The position numbers and the translations under genes were made by a program. The notes under the pieces are model-generated. The model saw nothing but the letters and a program-made list of their open reading frames with translations. It had not been told where the DNA came from and made no database searches. A stretch of DNA of 64,000 nucleotides from Aequorivita iocasae. GTDB lineage: Bacteria > Bacteroidota > Bacteroidia > Flavobacteriales > Flavobacteriaceae. The stretch covers positions 868,001-932,000 of the forward strand of contig NZ_CP068439.1 of NCBI RefSeq assembly GCF_016757735.1, given 5' to 3'. Numbering within the stretch: the stretch's first letter is position 1; the number at the start of each line of letters is the position of its first letter. Below are positions 44,847 to 54,055 of this stretch, in pieces.

Positions 44847-47800
44847 ATGAAAAAAATTAACAAGTTCGTTTTTCTATTCACACTTTTAATTTTTGCTTTT
44901 TCGGCAGTAGTTTCGGCCCAAAACAAAAAAGATGAAAAGAGAAACGTAAAAGAACCCCCAAGTCTAGTAGTCTTTGATGCTTCGCAATCCTATTCGCTTC
45001 AAAACTCCCCTCAAATTTTTAAGGAAGTTTTAAACCCATCCCCACAAACTTCCTTCACTACGCTAAAACAAGAACAAGATCCCCTAGGTTTTACGCACCA
45101 AAAAATGCAACAGTATTTTAGCGGTGTAAAAGTAGAATTTGCAACCGTTACACTAAGCAGCAAAAACGGAATGGTACAAACATTAAATTCAGCATATTTT
45201 CCTATTGCCGATGACTTTAGTGTTACGCCTTCAATAAATGGCCAGCAGGCTCTGAACAGTGCGATGGCACATGTGGGCGCTACAAAATATATGTGGCAAA
45301 ATGCTTCGGAAGCAGCTTTAGCGGATTACCATAAACCTACCGGGGAATTGGTCATTTTCCCTGCAATAAAAAACATATCCGAAACAAACCGACTTGCTTA
45401 TAAGTTTGATATTTATGCAACGGCCCCGCTTTACAGGGCCGATGTTTATATTGATGCAAAAACGGGGCAATTCATTTTTGAAAATAAGCGTATTCACCAT
45501 GCCAATGTACCCGCTACAGGAACCAGCCTATATAATGGTACCGTTTCCTTTACTGCCGATAATGCTTCTGGCCCATACCGTTTGCGTCAAACAGCTGACG
45601 GTAACGGAATACAAACCTTTGACCTGAACAATAGTACTAATTACAACAATGCAGTTGATGTGACGAGCAGTTCCACCAATTTTACTTCAAACCCGACTGG
45701 CGTTCAGGCACATTTTGGTGCAGAGCGTACCTACAAATACTTTAGCCAGAAACATGGAAGAAACTCTTATAACAATGCAGGAGCCATTATAAAATCATAT
45801 GTTAGCTATTCCTCAAATTACGTGAATGCGTTTTGGGACGGTAGCCGAATGACCTATGGTGACGGCGATGGAGTTAACTATGGTCCATTGGTATCCTTGG
45901 ATATTTGCGGGCATGAAATTGCCCATGGAGTTACGGAATATTCCGCAAACCTTGTGTATAGCTATCAGTCTGGAGCTTTGAATGAATCCTTTTCAGATAT
46001 TTTTGGTGAATCCATTGAAAAGTTTGCTTCTGGTACAAATGATTGGCTAATGGGTGATGATATTGGCGCTGGCGGAAGCGGTGGCGCACTTCGCTCCATG
46101 AGCAATCCAAATGCATATGGCGATCCCGACACATATTTGGGAAACAACTGGTATTCCGGGTCAGGCGATAACGGTGGCGTTCACATTAACTCTGGCGTGC
46201 AAAACTTTTGGTTTTATATTTTAACTGTAGGTAAAAGCGGTACAAACGATTTAGGAAACAGCTATAACGTTACCGGAATCGGGATGGACAAAGCAGCTGC
46301 AATTGCCTACAGAAACCTAACTGTCTATTTGAATTCAAACTCACAGTACAGCGATGCAAAAAATGGCGCTATTCAAGCTGCCAGGGATCTATACGGTGCA
46401 GATAGTCCAGAGGAAATAGCAACCACAAACGCTTGGTATGCTGTAGGAGTTGGCGCTCCTTACGGGGGCGGTGGCGGTAGTAGCTATTGCGCTTCACAAG
46501 GTAACAATGTAAATGATGAATATATAAGCCGCGTACAGTTGAACACTATCAACAATGCCTCAGGTGCACAGCTTTATTCAGATTTTACAAGTATTTCTAC
46601 TACCTTAAATGAAGGTGCTACTTATACCATTACCGTAACTCCTACATGGACCGGAACTATCTATAACGAAGGCTATGCTGTATGGATTGATTACAACGGT
46701 GATGAAGATTTTGGAGATGCAGGCGAATTGGTCTGGTCTAACGCTGCTTCTAAAGACACTCCAAACAGTGGAACGTTCACAGTACCATCAGGGACTGTTG
46801 GAGGCGAAACAAGAATGCGGGTTTCGATGAAATACAACGGAATTCCAACATCTTGTGAAACCTTCAGCTATGGTGAAGTGGAAGATTATACCATCAACTT
46901 AGGAGCAGGTGCTCCAGATACGCAGGCTCCAACTACACCGTCAAGTTTAGCGGCTTCAAACGTAACCCAAACCACACTTACCCTTTCGTGGAATGCTTCC
47001 ACAGACAATGTGGGGGTAACAGGCTATGATGTTTTCCAAGGTAACACAAACTTAGGAAGCGTTACTGGTACTTCAGCAAACATCACTGGATTGTCTCCTG
47101 CTACTGCCTACTCCTTTAGAGTTCGTGCGCACGATGCGGCTGGCAACAATTCTGGGTTCAGCAATACCGTAAACGTTACTACGCTTTCAAATACGGTTAC
47201 CTATTGTACTTCCCAAGGAAACAATACAAATGATGAATATATAGACAGGGTCCAACTAGGAAGCATCAATAATCTTTCGGGAAATAATGGTGGTTATGCA
47301 AATTTCACAAGTATTTCTACATCCTTAACCAAAGGAAGCAGCAATACCATAACCATTACTCCACGCTGGACCGGAAGAACGTACAGCGAAGCATACCGTG
47401 TGTGGATTGACTATAACCAGGATGGCGATTTCAATGATTCTGGCGAGCAAGTGTATTCACGTTCGCGAACAACCGCATCATCGGTTTCTGGAAGTTTTAC
47501 AGTTCCTACTTCTGCACTTTCGGGAGCAACAAGAATGCGCGTTTCTATGAAATACAATGCAAACCCAACCTCTTGTGAAACTTTTACGTATGGTGAAGTG
47601 GAGGATTATACCGTAATCATTAGTAATTCTGTTAACCAAGGTATAACTGGAGATACAGGTTTCAACAATTCAGAAATGTCTCTCTATCCAAACCCCGCTA
47701 AGCATATGCTTAATATTTCCTTAGTACAAGGAACAGGAAAAAATTATATAATCTATAATGTTATTGGTCAGGTTGTTGGAAAAGGAGCTTATACGGAAAG

Positions 47801-47891
47801 CTTGGATGTTTCTTCACTGCAAAGTGGTGTTTACATGCTTGAAGTAAATACCGATGGAAACAAACTGATGAAACGTTTTATAAAAGAATAG
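44847..47891 (+). CDS. secreted M4 (thermolysin-family) metalloprotease with GEVED, FN3 and T9SS domains
   Basis: A 1014-residue secreted protease. It has a signal peptide (1-24) and an FTP/propeptide region (about 50-215), then the M4 catalytic domain with His356-Glu357-x-x-His360 (GHEIAHG) and third zinc ligand Glu380 in ALNESFSD; a DNGGVHINSGVQN block (His446) supplies the second catalytic histidine. Next come a GEVED domain (about 547-690, ends GEVEDYTI), an FN3 domain (about 695-780), a second GEVED domain (about 785-930) and a T9SS sorting domain (MSLYPNPAKHMLNIS to KLMKRFIKE). Activity needs removal of the propeptide. It is a single gene with a terminator. Confidence 0.93.
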   Translation: MKKINKFVFLFTLLIFAFSAVVSAQNKKDEKRNVKEPPSLVVFDASQSYSLQNSPQIFKEVLNPSPQTSFTTLKQEQDPLGFTHQKMQQYFSGVKVEFATVTLSSKNGMVQTLNSAYFPIADDFSVTPSINGQQALNSAMAHVGATKYMWQNASEAALADYHKPTGELVIFPAIKNISETNRLAYKFDIYATAPLYRADVYIDAKTGQFIFENKRIHHANVPATGTSLYNGTVSFTADNASGPYRLRQTADGNGIQTFDLNNSTNYNNAVDVTSSSTNFTSNPTGVQAHFGAERTYKYFSQKHGRNSYNNAGAIIKSYVSYSSNYVNAFWDGSRMTYGDGDGVNYGPLVSLDICGHEIAHGVTEYSANLVYSYQSGALNESFSDIFGESIEKFASGTNDWLMGDDIGAGGSGGALRSMSNPNAYGDPDTYLGNNWYSGSGDNGGVHINSGVQNFWFYILTVGKSGTNDLGNSYNVTGIGMDKAAAIAYRNLTVYLNSNSQYSDAKNGAIQAARDLYGADSPEEIATTNAWYAVGVGAPYGGGGGSSYCASQGNNVNDEYISRVQLNTINNASGAQLYSDFTSISTTLNEGATYTITVTPTWTGTIYNEGYAVWIDYNGDEDFGDAGELVWSNAASKDTPNSGTFTVPSGTVGGETRMRVSMKYNGIPTSCETFSYGEVEDYTINLGAGAPDTQAPTTPSSLAASNVTQTTLTLSWNASTDNVGVTGYDVFQGNTNLGSVTGTSANITGLSPATAYSFRVRAHDAAGNNSGFSNTVNVTTLSNTVTYCTSQGNNTNDEYIDRVQLGSINNLSGNNGGYANFTSISTSLTKGSSNTITITPRWTGRTYSEAYRVWIDYNQDGDFNDSGEQVYSRSRTTASSVSGSFTVPTSALSGATRMRVSMKYNANPTSCETFTYGEVEDYTVIISNSVNQGITGDTGFNNSEMSLYPNPAKHMLNISLVQGTGKNYIIYNVIGQVVGKGAYTESLDVSSLQSGVYMLEVNTDGNKLMKRFIKE

Positions 47892-47910
47892 TTAGTTAAT
47901 ATTGATAATT

Positions 47911-47949
47911 AAAGCGGCCCGTTTCGATTTTGAAACGGGCCGCTTTTTA
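47911..47949 (+). terminator. terminator after the M4 protease gene
   Basis: A 15-bp perfect stem (AAAGCGGCCCGTTTC, 47911-47925, with 47932-47946) and a six-base loop, then T residues. Confidence 0.9.
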
Positions 47950-47967
47950 TTAAATATAAAATTCTTT

Positions 47968-48375
47968 TTAAAGTGGATCTCCCACTTTTATATCACATCT
48001 ATGACCAGGCTGCCCGTGGGGTGGATTTACACCATTTCCAGAAATAGATGCTGGAACAGCATTGGTTTTATTTATTGCCGGGGTGGTACTTCCTTGGGCA
48101 GCATTCAAAGGCGCACCCACTGGAACGGCACAATCATGCCCTGGCTGTCCGTGGGGCGGATTCACGGCGCCTCCACTATTACTAGAATTAGTTGTGGTGG
48201 TAGAAGTAGGCGCAACATTCTGTAAAGCCTGTTTCTTTTGCTCAAGGGTTGCCTCCTGGGTTGCGGCTGGCGCATTCTCTTCTACCTTCTTCTCATCTTT
48301 ACAAGATATAAAAAGAGGAAGCACAGCTACCATAGGTATCAAAAACGATTTTGGGATAAATTTTGAAATTGTCAT
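47968..48375 (-). CDS. small lipoprotein with duplicated HGQPGHxC motif
   Basis: A 135-residue protein with a lipoprotein signal (VAVLPLFISC25). A spacer rich in Ala, Thr and Ser (about 30-70) follows. The motif NPPHGQPGHDCAVPVGAPL and its near copy NPPHGQPGHRCDIKVGDPL (the last residues of the protein) are separated by about 30 residues. Each has two histidines and one cysteine in a compact Pro/Gly loop, which could bind metal or heme, but this is inferred. I recognise the motif from other flavobacterial lipoproteins of unknown role. The opposite-strand frame through here is a shadow. Confidence 0.75.
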   Translation of the reverse strand: MTISKFIPKSFLIPMVAVLPLFISCKDEKKVEENAPAATQEATLEQKKQALQNVAPTSTTTTNSSNSGGAVNPPHGQPGHDCAVPVGAPLNAAQGSTTPAINKTNAVPASISGNGVNPPHGQPGHRCDIKVGDPL

Positions 48376-48459
48376 AAAAATATATTTGAATCTAGATGGT
48401 AAAGCTACTAAAATTTATAATGAAATCCTTAAAGAAGTATTACTGCCAGAATCAACATA

Positions 48460-49173
48460 TTATACAGAAAGAATTTCACTTTCATCCAAAATACTTTCAT
48501 TGCGTAGCCTGAGGAAAATCTGTGCTACCGTAACAGCATCTTTTTCGCAATAAGTGATTATTCTGTCGATATTTTTTTCCTCATAATAAACACTGCGAAC
48601 CTGGCTACCGTCTATATCATCTTTTGGCGAGGGTATGCCCAAAACGTGCGCCATCAATTTAAGGGAAGTAAAAGTTTTATAATCGCCGAATTTCCAAAGT
48701 TCCAATGTATCCAAATGTGGAACTTCCCAAGGTTTTTTTCCGAAGAGATCTAATTTGAAAGGAATGTCGATACCGTTGATAATCATCCGTCGGGCAATGT
48801 AAGGAAAGTCAAATTCCTTTCCGTTATGCGCACAGAGCAGATGGTGTGGTTTGTTAAAATGTGTTTCAAGCAATGATTTAAAATCCTTTAAAATTTTTAA
48901 TTCATCACCATAAAAACTAGTTATACGAAAATTCCGAAAATCGCCTTTCAGTACAAAATATCCTACCGAAATACATACAATTTTTCCAAACTCTGCCCAA
49001 ATGCCGGCGCGTTCGTAAAAGTCCTCTGCAGAAACTTCATCTTTTCGTTGATATTGGCTTTTTAGCTCCCAAAGTGTTTTGGCGGTATCATCCAATTCAT
49101 CAAAATTTTCGTGCTGCGGAACGGTCTCAATATCCAAAAAAAGGATATGCTCCAGGTTTATTCGCTTAATCAT
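48460..49173 (-). CDS. DEDDy-type 3'-5' exonuclease (PolB-like)
   Basis: A 237-residue RNase-H-fold exonuclease. Exo I: Asp14-Ile-Glu16 in LFLDIETVP. Exo II: AHNGKEFDFPYIARR. Exo III: YCEKDAVTVAQ (Y-x-x-x-D). This is the proofreading-exonuclease fold without a polymerase domain, known as predicted 3'-5' exonuclease related to PolB. Its substrate (DNA repair or RNA) is not defined. Confidence 0.85.
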   Translation of the reverse strand: MIKRINLEHILFLDIETVPQHENFDELDDTAKTLWELKSQYQRKDEVSAEDFYERAGIWAEFGKIVCISVGYFVLKGDFRNFRITSFYGDELKILKDFKSLLETHFNKPHHLLCAHNGKEFDFPYIARRMIINGIDIPFKLDLFGKKPWEVPHLDTLELWKFGDYKTFTSLKLMAHVLGIPSPKDDIDGSQVRSVYYEEKNIDRIITYCEKDAVTVAQIFLRLRNESILDESEILSV

Positions 49174-49216
49174 AAATAGAAAATTTCAATCGGGGAGAAA
49201 ATTAAAGCTACAAAAT

Positions 49217-50365
49217 TTATTGATTTTGACCAAGCATTTTATATGCCTCATCTACATACACATAAAAATCTGAGCTAAAAGGCATCCCGGTTTTACTTCC
49301 ACGCTGATGTCCCAATCGAACTATTATCAAATCATCCTCTGGAATCACGATTACGTATTGTCCAAGAATACCGCGCATTACAAAAATTTTCTTTTCCACA
49401 TAATCGCTCAGCCAAAACCCATAACCGTATTCAGGACTGTCGGAAAATCTCGGCGTAATGGATTTTGCCACAAATGCAGAGTCTAAAATTTGTTCGCCAT
49501 TCCATTTTCCATAATCTTTATACAATTTCCCGAAACGTGCAAAGTCCCGTGCGTTGCTTCCCAAGCAGCAATAAGCCTTTACCAATCTGTTTTTAGCATC
49601 ATCTACTTGCCAAATGGCTGGATTTACTGCTCCCATCGGCTGCCAAAAACTTTCGTATAAATATGCCGCCAACTGCTTCTTGGTGGCATTTTGAATTACC
49701 ATCGCTAAAAGCTGGGTATTTCCACTTAAATAGGTGAATTTCACCCCTGGTGTATCCACTACTTTCAATTTTAAGATAATTTCTGCCAAATCATCGTGAT
49801 AATACGCCCGTGCCGTCATCCCAAACGGATTGAAATACGATTCGTCCCAATTTAGCCCGGAAGCCATGGAGGAAAGATCGCCAACGGTCATTCCCGTTCC
49901 GGCATACTGCGGATAAAAATCGCCGACGGGCTGGTCTAAGCTTTTTATATACCCGTCATTTATTGCCTTTCCCAGCAAAGCAGAGGTAATGCTTTTCACC
50001 ATTGAAAACGAATTGGTCTGAGAATTTTTTCCAAAGCCTTCAAAATACTTTTCATACCAAATACTGTCATTTTTGATAATCAAAAAAGCTACCGTTCCCA
50101 GCGTATCGTTCATTTCTGAAAGTGTTTGGGTAGGTTCAACAGTATTGTATTTTTTATGGACAGGCCAAGGTTGTGGAATTGTACTCGCAGGAATTTCTTC
50201 AACTTCAAAAAATTCAAAATCGTCAATATAGGCAGTTGTGTGGCCGTGCAGATATACTACCCAAATTCCCTTTAAAATATATCCGTATCCAGTGATATAA
50301 AGTCCTACTACCGCTACAATTAGCAGCATTAGAATCCACTTCGAAAACTTTAAAAAATGTTTCAT
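49217..50365 (-). CDS. membrane-anchored serine hydrolase, beta-lactamase fold
   Basis: A 382-residue protein with an N-terminal anchor (9-30). The catalytic motif is Ser121-Met-Val-Lys124 (NSFSMVKS). A FTYLSGNTQLLAM block supplies the tyrosine (Y-x-G-N), and GYGFWLSDY is near the C-terminus. It resembles class C beta-lactamase/6-aminohexanoate hydrolase-type proteins and is a different subfamily from the DUF3471-tailed hydrolase at 18-19.6 kb. It starts directly after the ogt stop. Confidence 0.85.
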   Translation of the reverse strand: MKHFLKFSKWILMLLIVAVVGLYITGYGYILKGIWVVYLHGHTTAYIDDFEFFEVEEIPASTIPQPWPVHKKYNTVEPTQTLSEMNDTLGTVAFLIIKNDSIWYEKYFEGFGKNSQTNSFSMVKSITSALLGKAINDGYIKSLDQPVGDFYPQYAGTGMTVGDLSSMASGLNWDESYFNPFGMTARAYYHDDLAEIILKLKVVDTPGVKFTYLSGNTQLLAMVIQNATKKQLAAYLYESFWQPMGAVNPAIWQVDDAKNRLVKAYCCLGSNARDFARFGKLYKDYGKWNGEQILDSAFVAKSITPRFSDSPEYGYGFWLSDYVEKKIFVMRGILGQYVIVIPEDDLIIVRLGHQRGSKTGMPFSSDFYVYVDEAYKMLGQNQ

Positions 50366-50863
50366 CTAAAACAGGGATTGTTGGGGCGAAGGACTTTCGT
50401 GTTCCAGTAACCATTTTTTTCGGTGTAGGCCGCCAGCATAGCCTGTGAGTGAACCATCGCTCCCGATAACCCGATGGCATGGAATAACTATGGAAATCGG
50501 GTTTTTGCCATTGGCCGAGGCAGCCGCGCGGATTACTTTTGGGTCGCCTAGGGTGTTTGCGATTTGTTGGTAACTAACTGTTTTTCCGAAGGGAATATTC
50601 AACAGTTCTCTCCAAACTTTTTTCTGAAATTCCGTGCCATGGGGTGAAAGTTTGATGTTGAAATCTTTACGTTTTCCCTCAAAATATTCCTCAAATTGTT
50701 TTTTCACCTGCTGAATTTCCTCGCTCCCCAATACGTTGGCTACGGGAAGGGTTATTTCGTCGTCGGTAAAAACTACTGATACGAGTTCAAACTTTTTATT
50801 AAAGGAAAGCATTAGCGTACCTATAGGAGTGTCTATATAATCATCATAAATTCTGTTCGTCAT
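50366..50863 (-). CDS. ogt: methylated-DNA-protein-cysteine methyltransferase
   Basis: A 165-residue suicide repair protein that removes O6-alkyl groups from guanine. The acceptor is Cys129 in IPCHRVIGSDGSLTGYAGGLHRK. The helix-turn-helix region (GKTVSYQQIANTLGDPKVIRAAASANGKNP) is intact. It overlaps the upstream CNNM-type gene by 20 bases and abuts the serine hydrolase, so the three look co-transcribed. Confidence 0.95.
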   Translation of the reverse strand: MTNRIYDDYIDTPIGTLMLSFNKKFELVSVVFTDDEITLPVANVLGSEEIQQVKKQFEEYFEGKRKDFNIKLSPHGTEFQKKVWRELLNIPFGKTVSYQQIANTLGDPKVIRAAASANGKNPISIVIPCHRVIGSDGSLTGYAGGLHRKKWLLEHESPSPQQSLF

Positions 50864-51956
50864 CGTCCCGTTCTAGTTCTAAATCTCTGTTAATCTCTAT
50901 TCCCATGCGTTTTGCGCGGCGTTCCCAGTTTTTTCGTGCCTGAAGCTGCATATCTTCTATGTTGTCGCTCTCGTCCATAATCTCAAGCCCTAGCAGCGTT
51001 TCAATTATATCTTCCATGGTTACGACTCCGATGGTATTCCCAAAATCATCTACTACAGAAGCTATGTGTACGCGTTGTTTTATAAAAGTTTCAAAAAGTT
51101 CGGGGATTGGCTTTTCTGCAGCGACTACAAAAATTTCCCTTTTTAGGTCACTTAGCAATTTATCTCCCCGGTCTTCCACAATTTCCTCCAGCACATCGTC
51201 CCTAAGTACAAAACCCGTAATGTTGTGGGTTTTGTTTTTATACACCGGTATCCTTGAAAACCGAAGACTTTTATGGTTTTGGTGAAATTCATCAAGGCTC
51301 TTGCTTTCATCTTCCAAAGTAACAACAGTAAAAGGCGTCATTACATCTTTGGCGTGCACGCTCTTAAAAACAAGTAGGTTTTTTATAACGGTAGTCTCAC
51401 TTTCTTCAAAAACCCCTTCTTCCTCAGCGGCATCGGTTATGGCCATAAATTCCTCTCGGCTCATCGTGCTTACGTGTGCCGATTTGCCCACCAAGCGAGT
51501 AATAAGCATCAATAACCAAAGGATTCCCGTATATTTTAGAGGAAAAATAATGAAGTTCAAAAACATGGCAGTAAAGGGCCCGAGTTTTTTCCAATAGGTT
51601 GCGCCAATGGTTTTTGGGATAATTTCAGAAACCACCAAAATAAGCATCGTCATGATAGCAGAAACAATTCCCACGATGTTCATACCCCAAAGTTCAACCT
51701 TGTATGGTAGTTTTTCGGCCTGAACACCAACTAAAATAGCTCCCACCGTGTGTGCGATAGTATTCAGCGTTAATATTGCTATTAACGGCTTGTCTATATC
51801 TTTTTTAAAATTGGTAAGAGTGGTAGCATACGCTTTTCCAGCTTTGGTCTTCATCCGCAAATATGTGGGCGTAAAGCTGAGCAGTGCGGCTTCCAGTATA
51901 GAGCATAAAAAGGAAAAGAATATGGAAAGCAGCGCATAAACAATCAGTAAGGTCAT
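50844..51956 (-). CDS. CNNM/CorC-type membrane protein with CBS pair
   Basis: A 370-residue inner-membrane protein. The DUF21/CNNM domain has about four spans (3-25, 62-82, 88-108, 125-145), followed by a CBS-pair region with VMTPFTVVTLEDESKSLDEF and FRIPVYKNKTHNITGFVL-type blocks and IASVVDDFGNTIGVVTMEDIIETLLG. CNNM relatives act in Mg2+ efflux; earlier annotations called them hemolysins. There is no C-terminal CorC/HlyC transporter-associated domain: the protein ends in a charged tail. Confidence 0.85.
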   Translation of the reverse strand: MTLLIVYALLSIFFSFLCSILEAALLSFTPTYLRMKTKAGKAYATTLTNFKKDIDKPLIAILTLNTIAHTVGAILVGVQAEKLPYKVELWGMNIVGIVSAIMTMLILVVSEIIPKTIGATYWKKLGPFTAMFLNFIIFPLKYTGILWLLMLITRLVGKSAHVSTMSREEFMAITDAAEEEGVFEESETTVIKNLLVFKSVHAKDVMTPFTVVTLEDESKSLDEFHQNHKSLRFSRIPVYKNKTHNITGFVLRDDVLEEIVEDRGDKLLSDLKREIFVVAAEKPIPELFETFIKQRVHIASVVDDFGNTIGVVTMEDIIETLLGLEIMDESDNIEDMQLQARKNWERRAKRMGIEINRDLELERDDDEQNL

Positions 51957-52030
51957 AGTTGGTTTTCGAAATTTTCATCTAAAATAAAGATTTAAAAACT
52001 CATTTCTCCGTAACACTTTGTTAATTGCAT

Positions 52031-52057
52031 AAAAAAACCGCCACAAAGGGCGGTTTT
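52031..52057 (-). terminator. terminator after the 156-residue gene
   Basis: AAAACCGCC pairs with GGCGGTTTT. On the minus strand it is followed by seven T. Confidence 0.85.
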
Positions 52058-52071
52058 CTTAAAAAGTCTAT

Positions 52072-52542
52072 TTACGAAGCCTTCAGTAAGGGTTTCAACG
52101 TCCCTTCCCAGCGTTTGGCATCCTGCAGACACACAAACGGATCTTTTGTGAAGCCTTCCTCATCGTTTTCAATATAGAAAGGTATTTCCACTTTTCCTGT
52201 TTTTTCAATCAATTCGAGCCCAACCCAATCCAGGGTTTTGTCTGTCTGCTTAATGCTTTTGGCACGACAGTCACGCACCTCAACCATATCAATGATCTTA
52301 AAGTCTGCGTTGGGGTTTGTTTTTGAGGAGTACACAAGCTTTTTGGAAGTTTCGTCTACCGCAATTACGCAGTTGCCTATTACCTCAATATTTTTTACGT
52401 GTATGCCCATTGTTTGCGACAATTGCGATACGGTTTTTTTTGCCTTTTTATCTTGGCCCGTGGTATTAATGATTAAATAGCCTACTGGCACAAATATCAA
52501 TAACAATATAATTATCCCTATTAGGGTGGTGTTCATTTCCAT
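52072..52542 (-). CDS. single-span membrane protein, function unknown
   Basis: A 156-residue protein with one N-terminal membrane helix (MNTTLIGIIILLLIFVPVGYLII) and a basic stop-transfer segment, then a cytoplasmic domain (IHVKNIEVIGNCVIAVDETSKKLVYSS ... FKIIDMVEVRDCRAKSI), a small strand-rich fold. A PH-like beta fold is possible but not certain. I do not recognise the function. It has its own terminator and lies downstream of the small secreted-protein gene. Confidence 0.7.
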   Translation of the reverse strand: MEMNTTLIGIIILLLIFVPVGYLIINTTGQDKKAKKTVSQLSQTMGIHVKNIEVIGNCVIAVDETSKKLVYSSKTNPNADFKIIDMVEVRDCRAKSIKQTDKTLDWVGLELIEKTGKVEIPFYIENDEEGFTKDPFVCLQDAKRWEGTLKPLLKAS

Positions 52543-52625
52543 AATGAATAATTTTTTAGATGAATAAATTGGAATAAGAAAATGCTTGGAAACTAATCCA
52601 AACCAACCGAAGCAAACTCAAAAAA

Positions 52626-52982
52626 TCACCAAAAAAAGTGGAAGGGAAATAAATGCCGGAAGATAAGCTCCCGTTTGTCTTTTTCAGAATAAGAAGAAGT
52701 AAATAATGAGGGAACGTTGGAAAAAGAAAAATCTTGGTTGGAATATAAAGTTCCAAACAATCCAAATCCCAAATATTCATTCTGCGAAACCGTCTGTGAA
52801 GTCTCGCCAACAGCGATTTCATTAAAAACAAAAGGCTTACCGTGATCGTTGTGTTGTAAAGCCGAAATTTTGGTGGTTTTGCTCTTAACTACCGTCTCTC
52901 CAGCAAAAGCCAAATTCCCGAAAACCAACAAAATGGCAAACGAGACCAGCAACCTACCTATATGTTTTTCAACATGTTTCAC
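52626..52982 (-). CDS. small exported protein, function unknown
   Basis: A 118-residue frame with a signal peptide (GRLLVSFAILLVFGNLAFAGE). The mature part has no recognisable domain and ends in an aromatic/histidine tail (FRHLFPFHFFW). A TACATTTG -7 box at 52987-52994 lies only five bases before the ATG, so the mRNA could be nearly leaderless. Supported by the signal peptide and promoter only. Confidence 0.5.
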   Translation of the reverse strand: MKHVEKHIGRLLVSFAILLVFGNLAFAGETVVKSKTTKISALQHNDHGKPFVFNEIAVGETSQTVSQNEYLGFGLFGTLYSNQDFSFSNVPSLFTSSYSEKDKRELIFRHLFPFHFFW

Positions 52983-52986
52983 GCCG

Positions 52987-52994
52987 CAAATGTA
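52987..52994 (-). promoter_or_regulatory. -7 box before the small exported protein
   Basis: TACATTTG on the minus strand, a full match to TAnnTTTG, with TTTC 17 bases upstream as a poor -33 candidate. Confidence 0.4.
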
Positions 52995-53027
52995 TGTGAA
53001 AAATGAATTCGGAAAGATAAAATTTTG

Positions 53028-54017
53028 CTAATTAATCAATTTTACAACATCCTTGGCAAAGTAACTGGCAATAAGTGAAGCGCCTGCCCTTTTAATAGCA
53101 GTAATTTGTTCCAACATTACAGCATCGTGGTCCAGCCAACCTTTTTCCGCTGCGGCTTTTAGCATCGCATACTCCCCGCTTACTTGATAAACAGCTACAG
53201 GAACATTTACTGTGTCCTCTATTTCGCGAACAATATCCAAATAACAAAGTCCGGGTTTTACCATCACGATATCTGCGCCTTCGTCGATATCCATTAGGGT
53301 TTCGCGGATTGCTTCCTCGCGATTTGCGTAATCCATTTGGTAAGTTTTTTTATCCTTCGGAATATCTTTTACATCTACTGGTGCAGAATCCAGAGCATCG
53401 CGGAAGGGCCCGTAAAATGCAGAAGCATATTTGGCGCTATACGCCATTATGGCGGTATCTGTGAAACCTTCGTCTTCTAACAAGGTTCTAATTTCAAAAA
53501 TACGGCCGTCCATCATATCGCTCGGCGCTACCACGTCGGCTCCTGCTTTGGCATGGCTTAAGGCCATTTCTGCCAAAACAGCATTTGTATCGTCATTGAT
53601 AACTTTTCCTTCGGAAATAATTCCGTCGTGCCCATATACTGAAAAGGGATCCAAGGCCACATCGGTCATCACGATCATTTCGGGAACGGCATCCTTCACC
53701 GTTTTAATGGCACGTTGCATCAATCCATCGGTATTTAAAGCTTCCTTTCCGCTGTTGTCCTTCAGTTTATCATCAACTTTTACAAAAAGCAAAACTGATT
53801 TTAAACCAAGTTTCCAAAGTTCCTTTACTTCCTTTTGAAGTAAATCCAAGCTCAGTCTATAATAATTCGGCATCGAAGCAATTTCTTCTTTCACGCCTTT
53901 TCCTTCCACCACAAAAAGCGGAACGACAAAGTCATTTGGTGAAATAATAGTTTCTCGAACCAGGCTTCGCATACTTTCATTGGTTCGCAATCTTCTGTTT
54001 CTTCTTAGTGGGTACAT
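53028..54017 (-). CDS. hemB: porphobilinogen synthase (5-aminolevulinate dehydratase)
   Basis: A 329-residue enzyme condensing two 5-aminolevulinate molecules to porphobilinogen. The Schiff-base lysines are Lys196 (AYSAKYASAFYGPFRDA) and Lys254 (VMVKPGLCYLD). The loop at about 118-134 reads MTDVALDPFSVYGHDG, without the Cys-rich zinc site of animal enzymes, so it is the Mg-dependent, zinc-independent type. It is the downstream end of the heme cluster, separated from hemF by a broken gene. Confidence 0.95.
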   Translation of the reverse strand: MYPLRRNRRLRTNESMRSLVRETIISPNDFVVPLFVVEGKGVKEEIASMPNYYRLSLDLLQKEVKELWKLGLKSVLLFVKVDDKLKDNSGKEALNTDGLMQRAIKTVKDAVPEMIVMTDVALDPFSVYGHDGIISEGKVINDDTNAVLAEMALSHAKAGADVVAPSDMMDGRIFEIRTLLEDEGFTDTAIMAYSAKYASAFYGPFRDALDSAPVDVKDIPKDKKTYQMDYANREEAIRETLMDIDEGADIVMVKPGLCYLDIVREIEDTVNVPVAVYQVSGEYAMLKAAAEKGWLDHDAVMLEQITAIKRAGASLIASYFAKDVVKLIN

Positions 54018-54055
54018 AAGTATAGTTTAAAGTTTACAGCTTAAAGCGAAAAGTT

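Noticed and set aside
48062-48553. 163-residue plus-strand gene opposite the lipoprotein and exonuclease
   Set aside because: Shadow frame: the minus strand has a lipobox, duplicated HGQPGH motifs and exonuclease motifs.
52556-52831. 91-residue minus-strand frame
   Set aside because: Overlaps the better supported frame with a signal peptide (52626-52982) and shows no domain.
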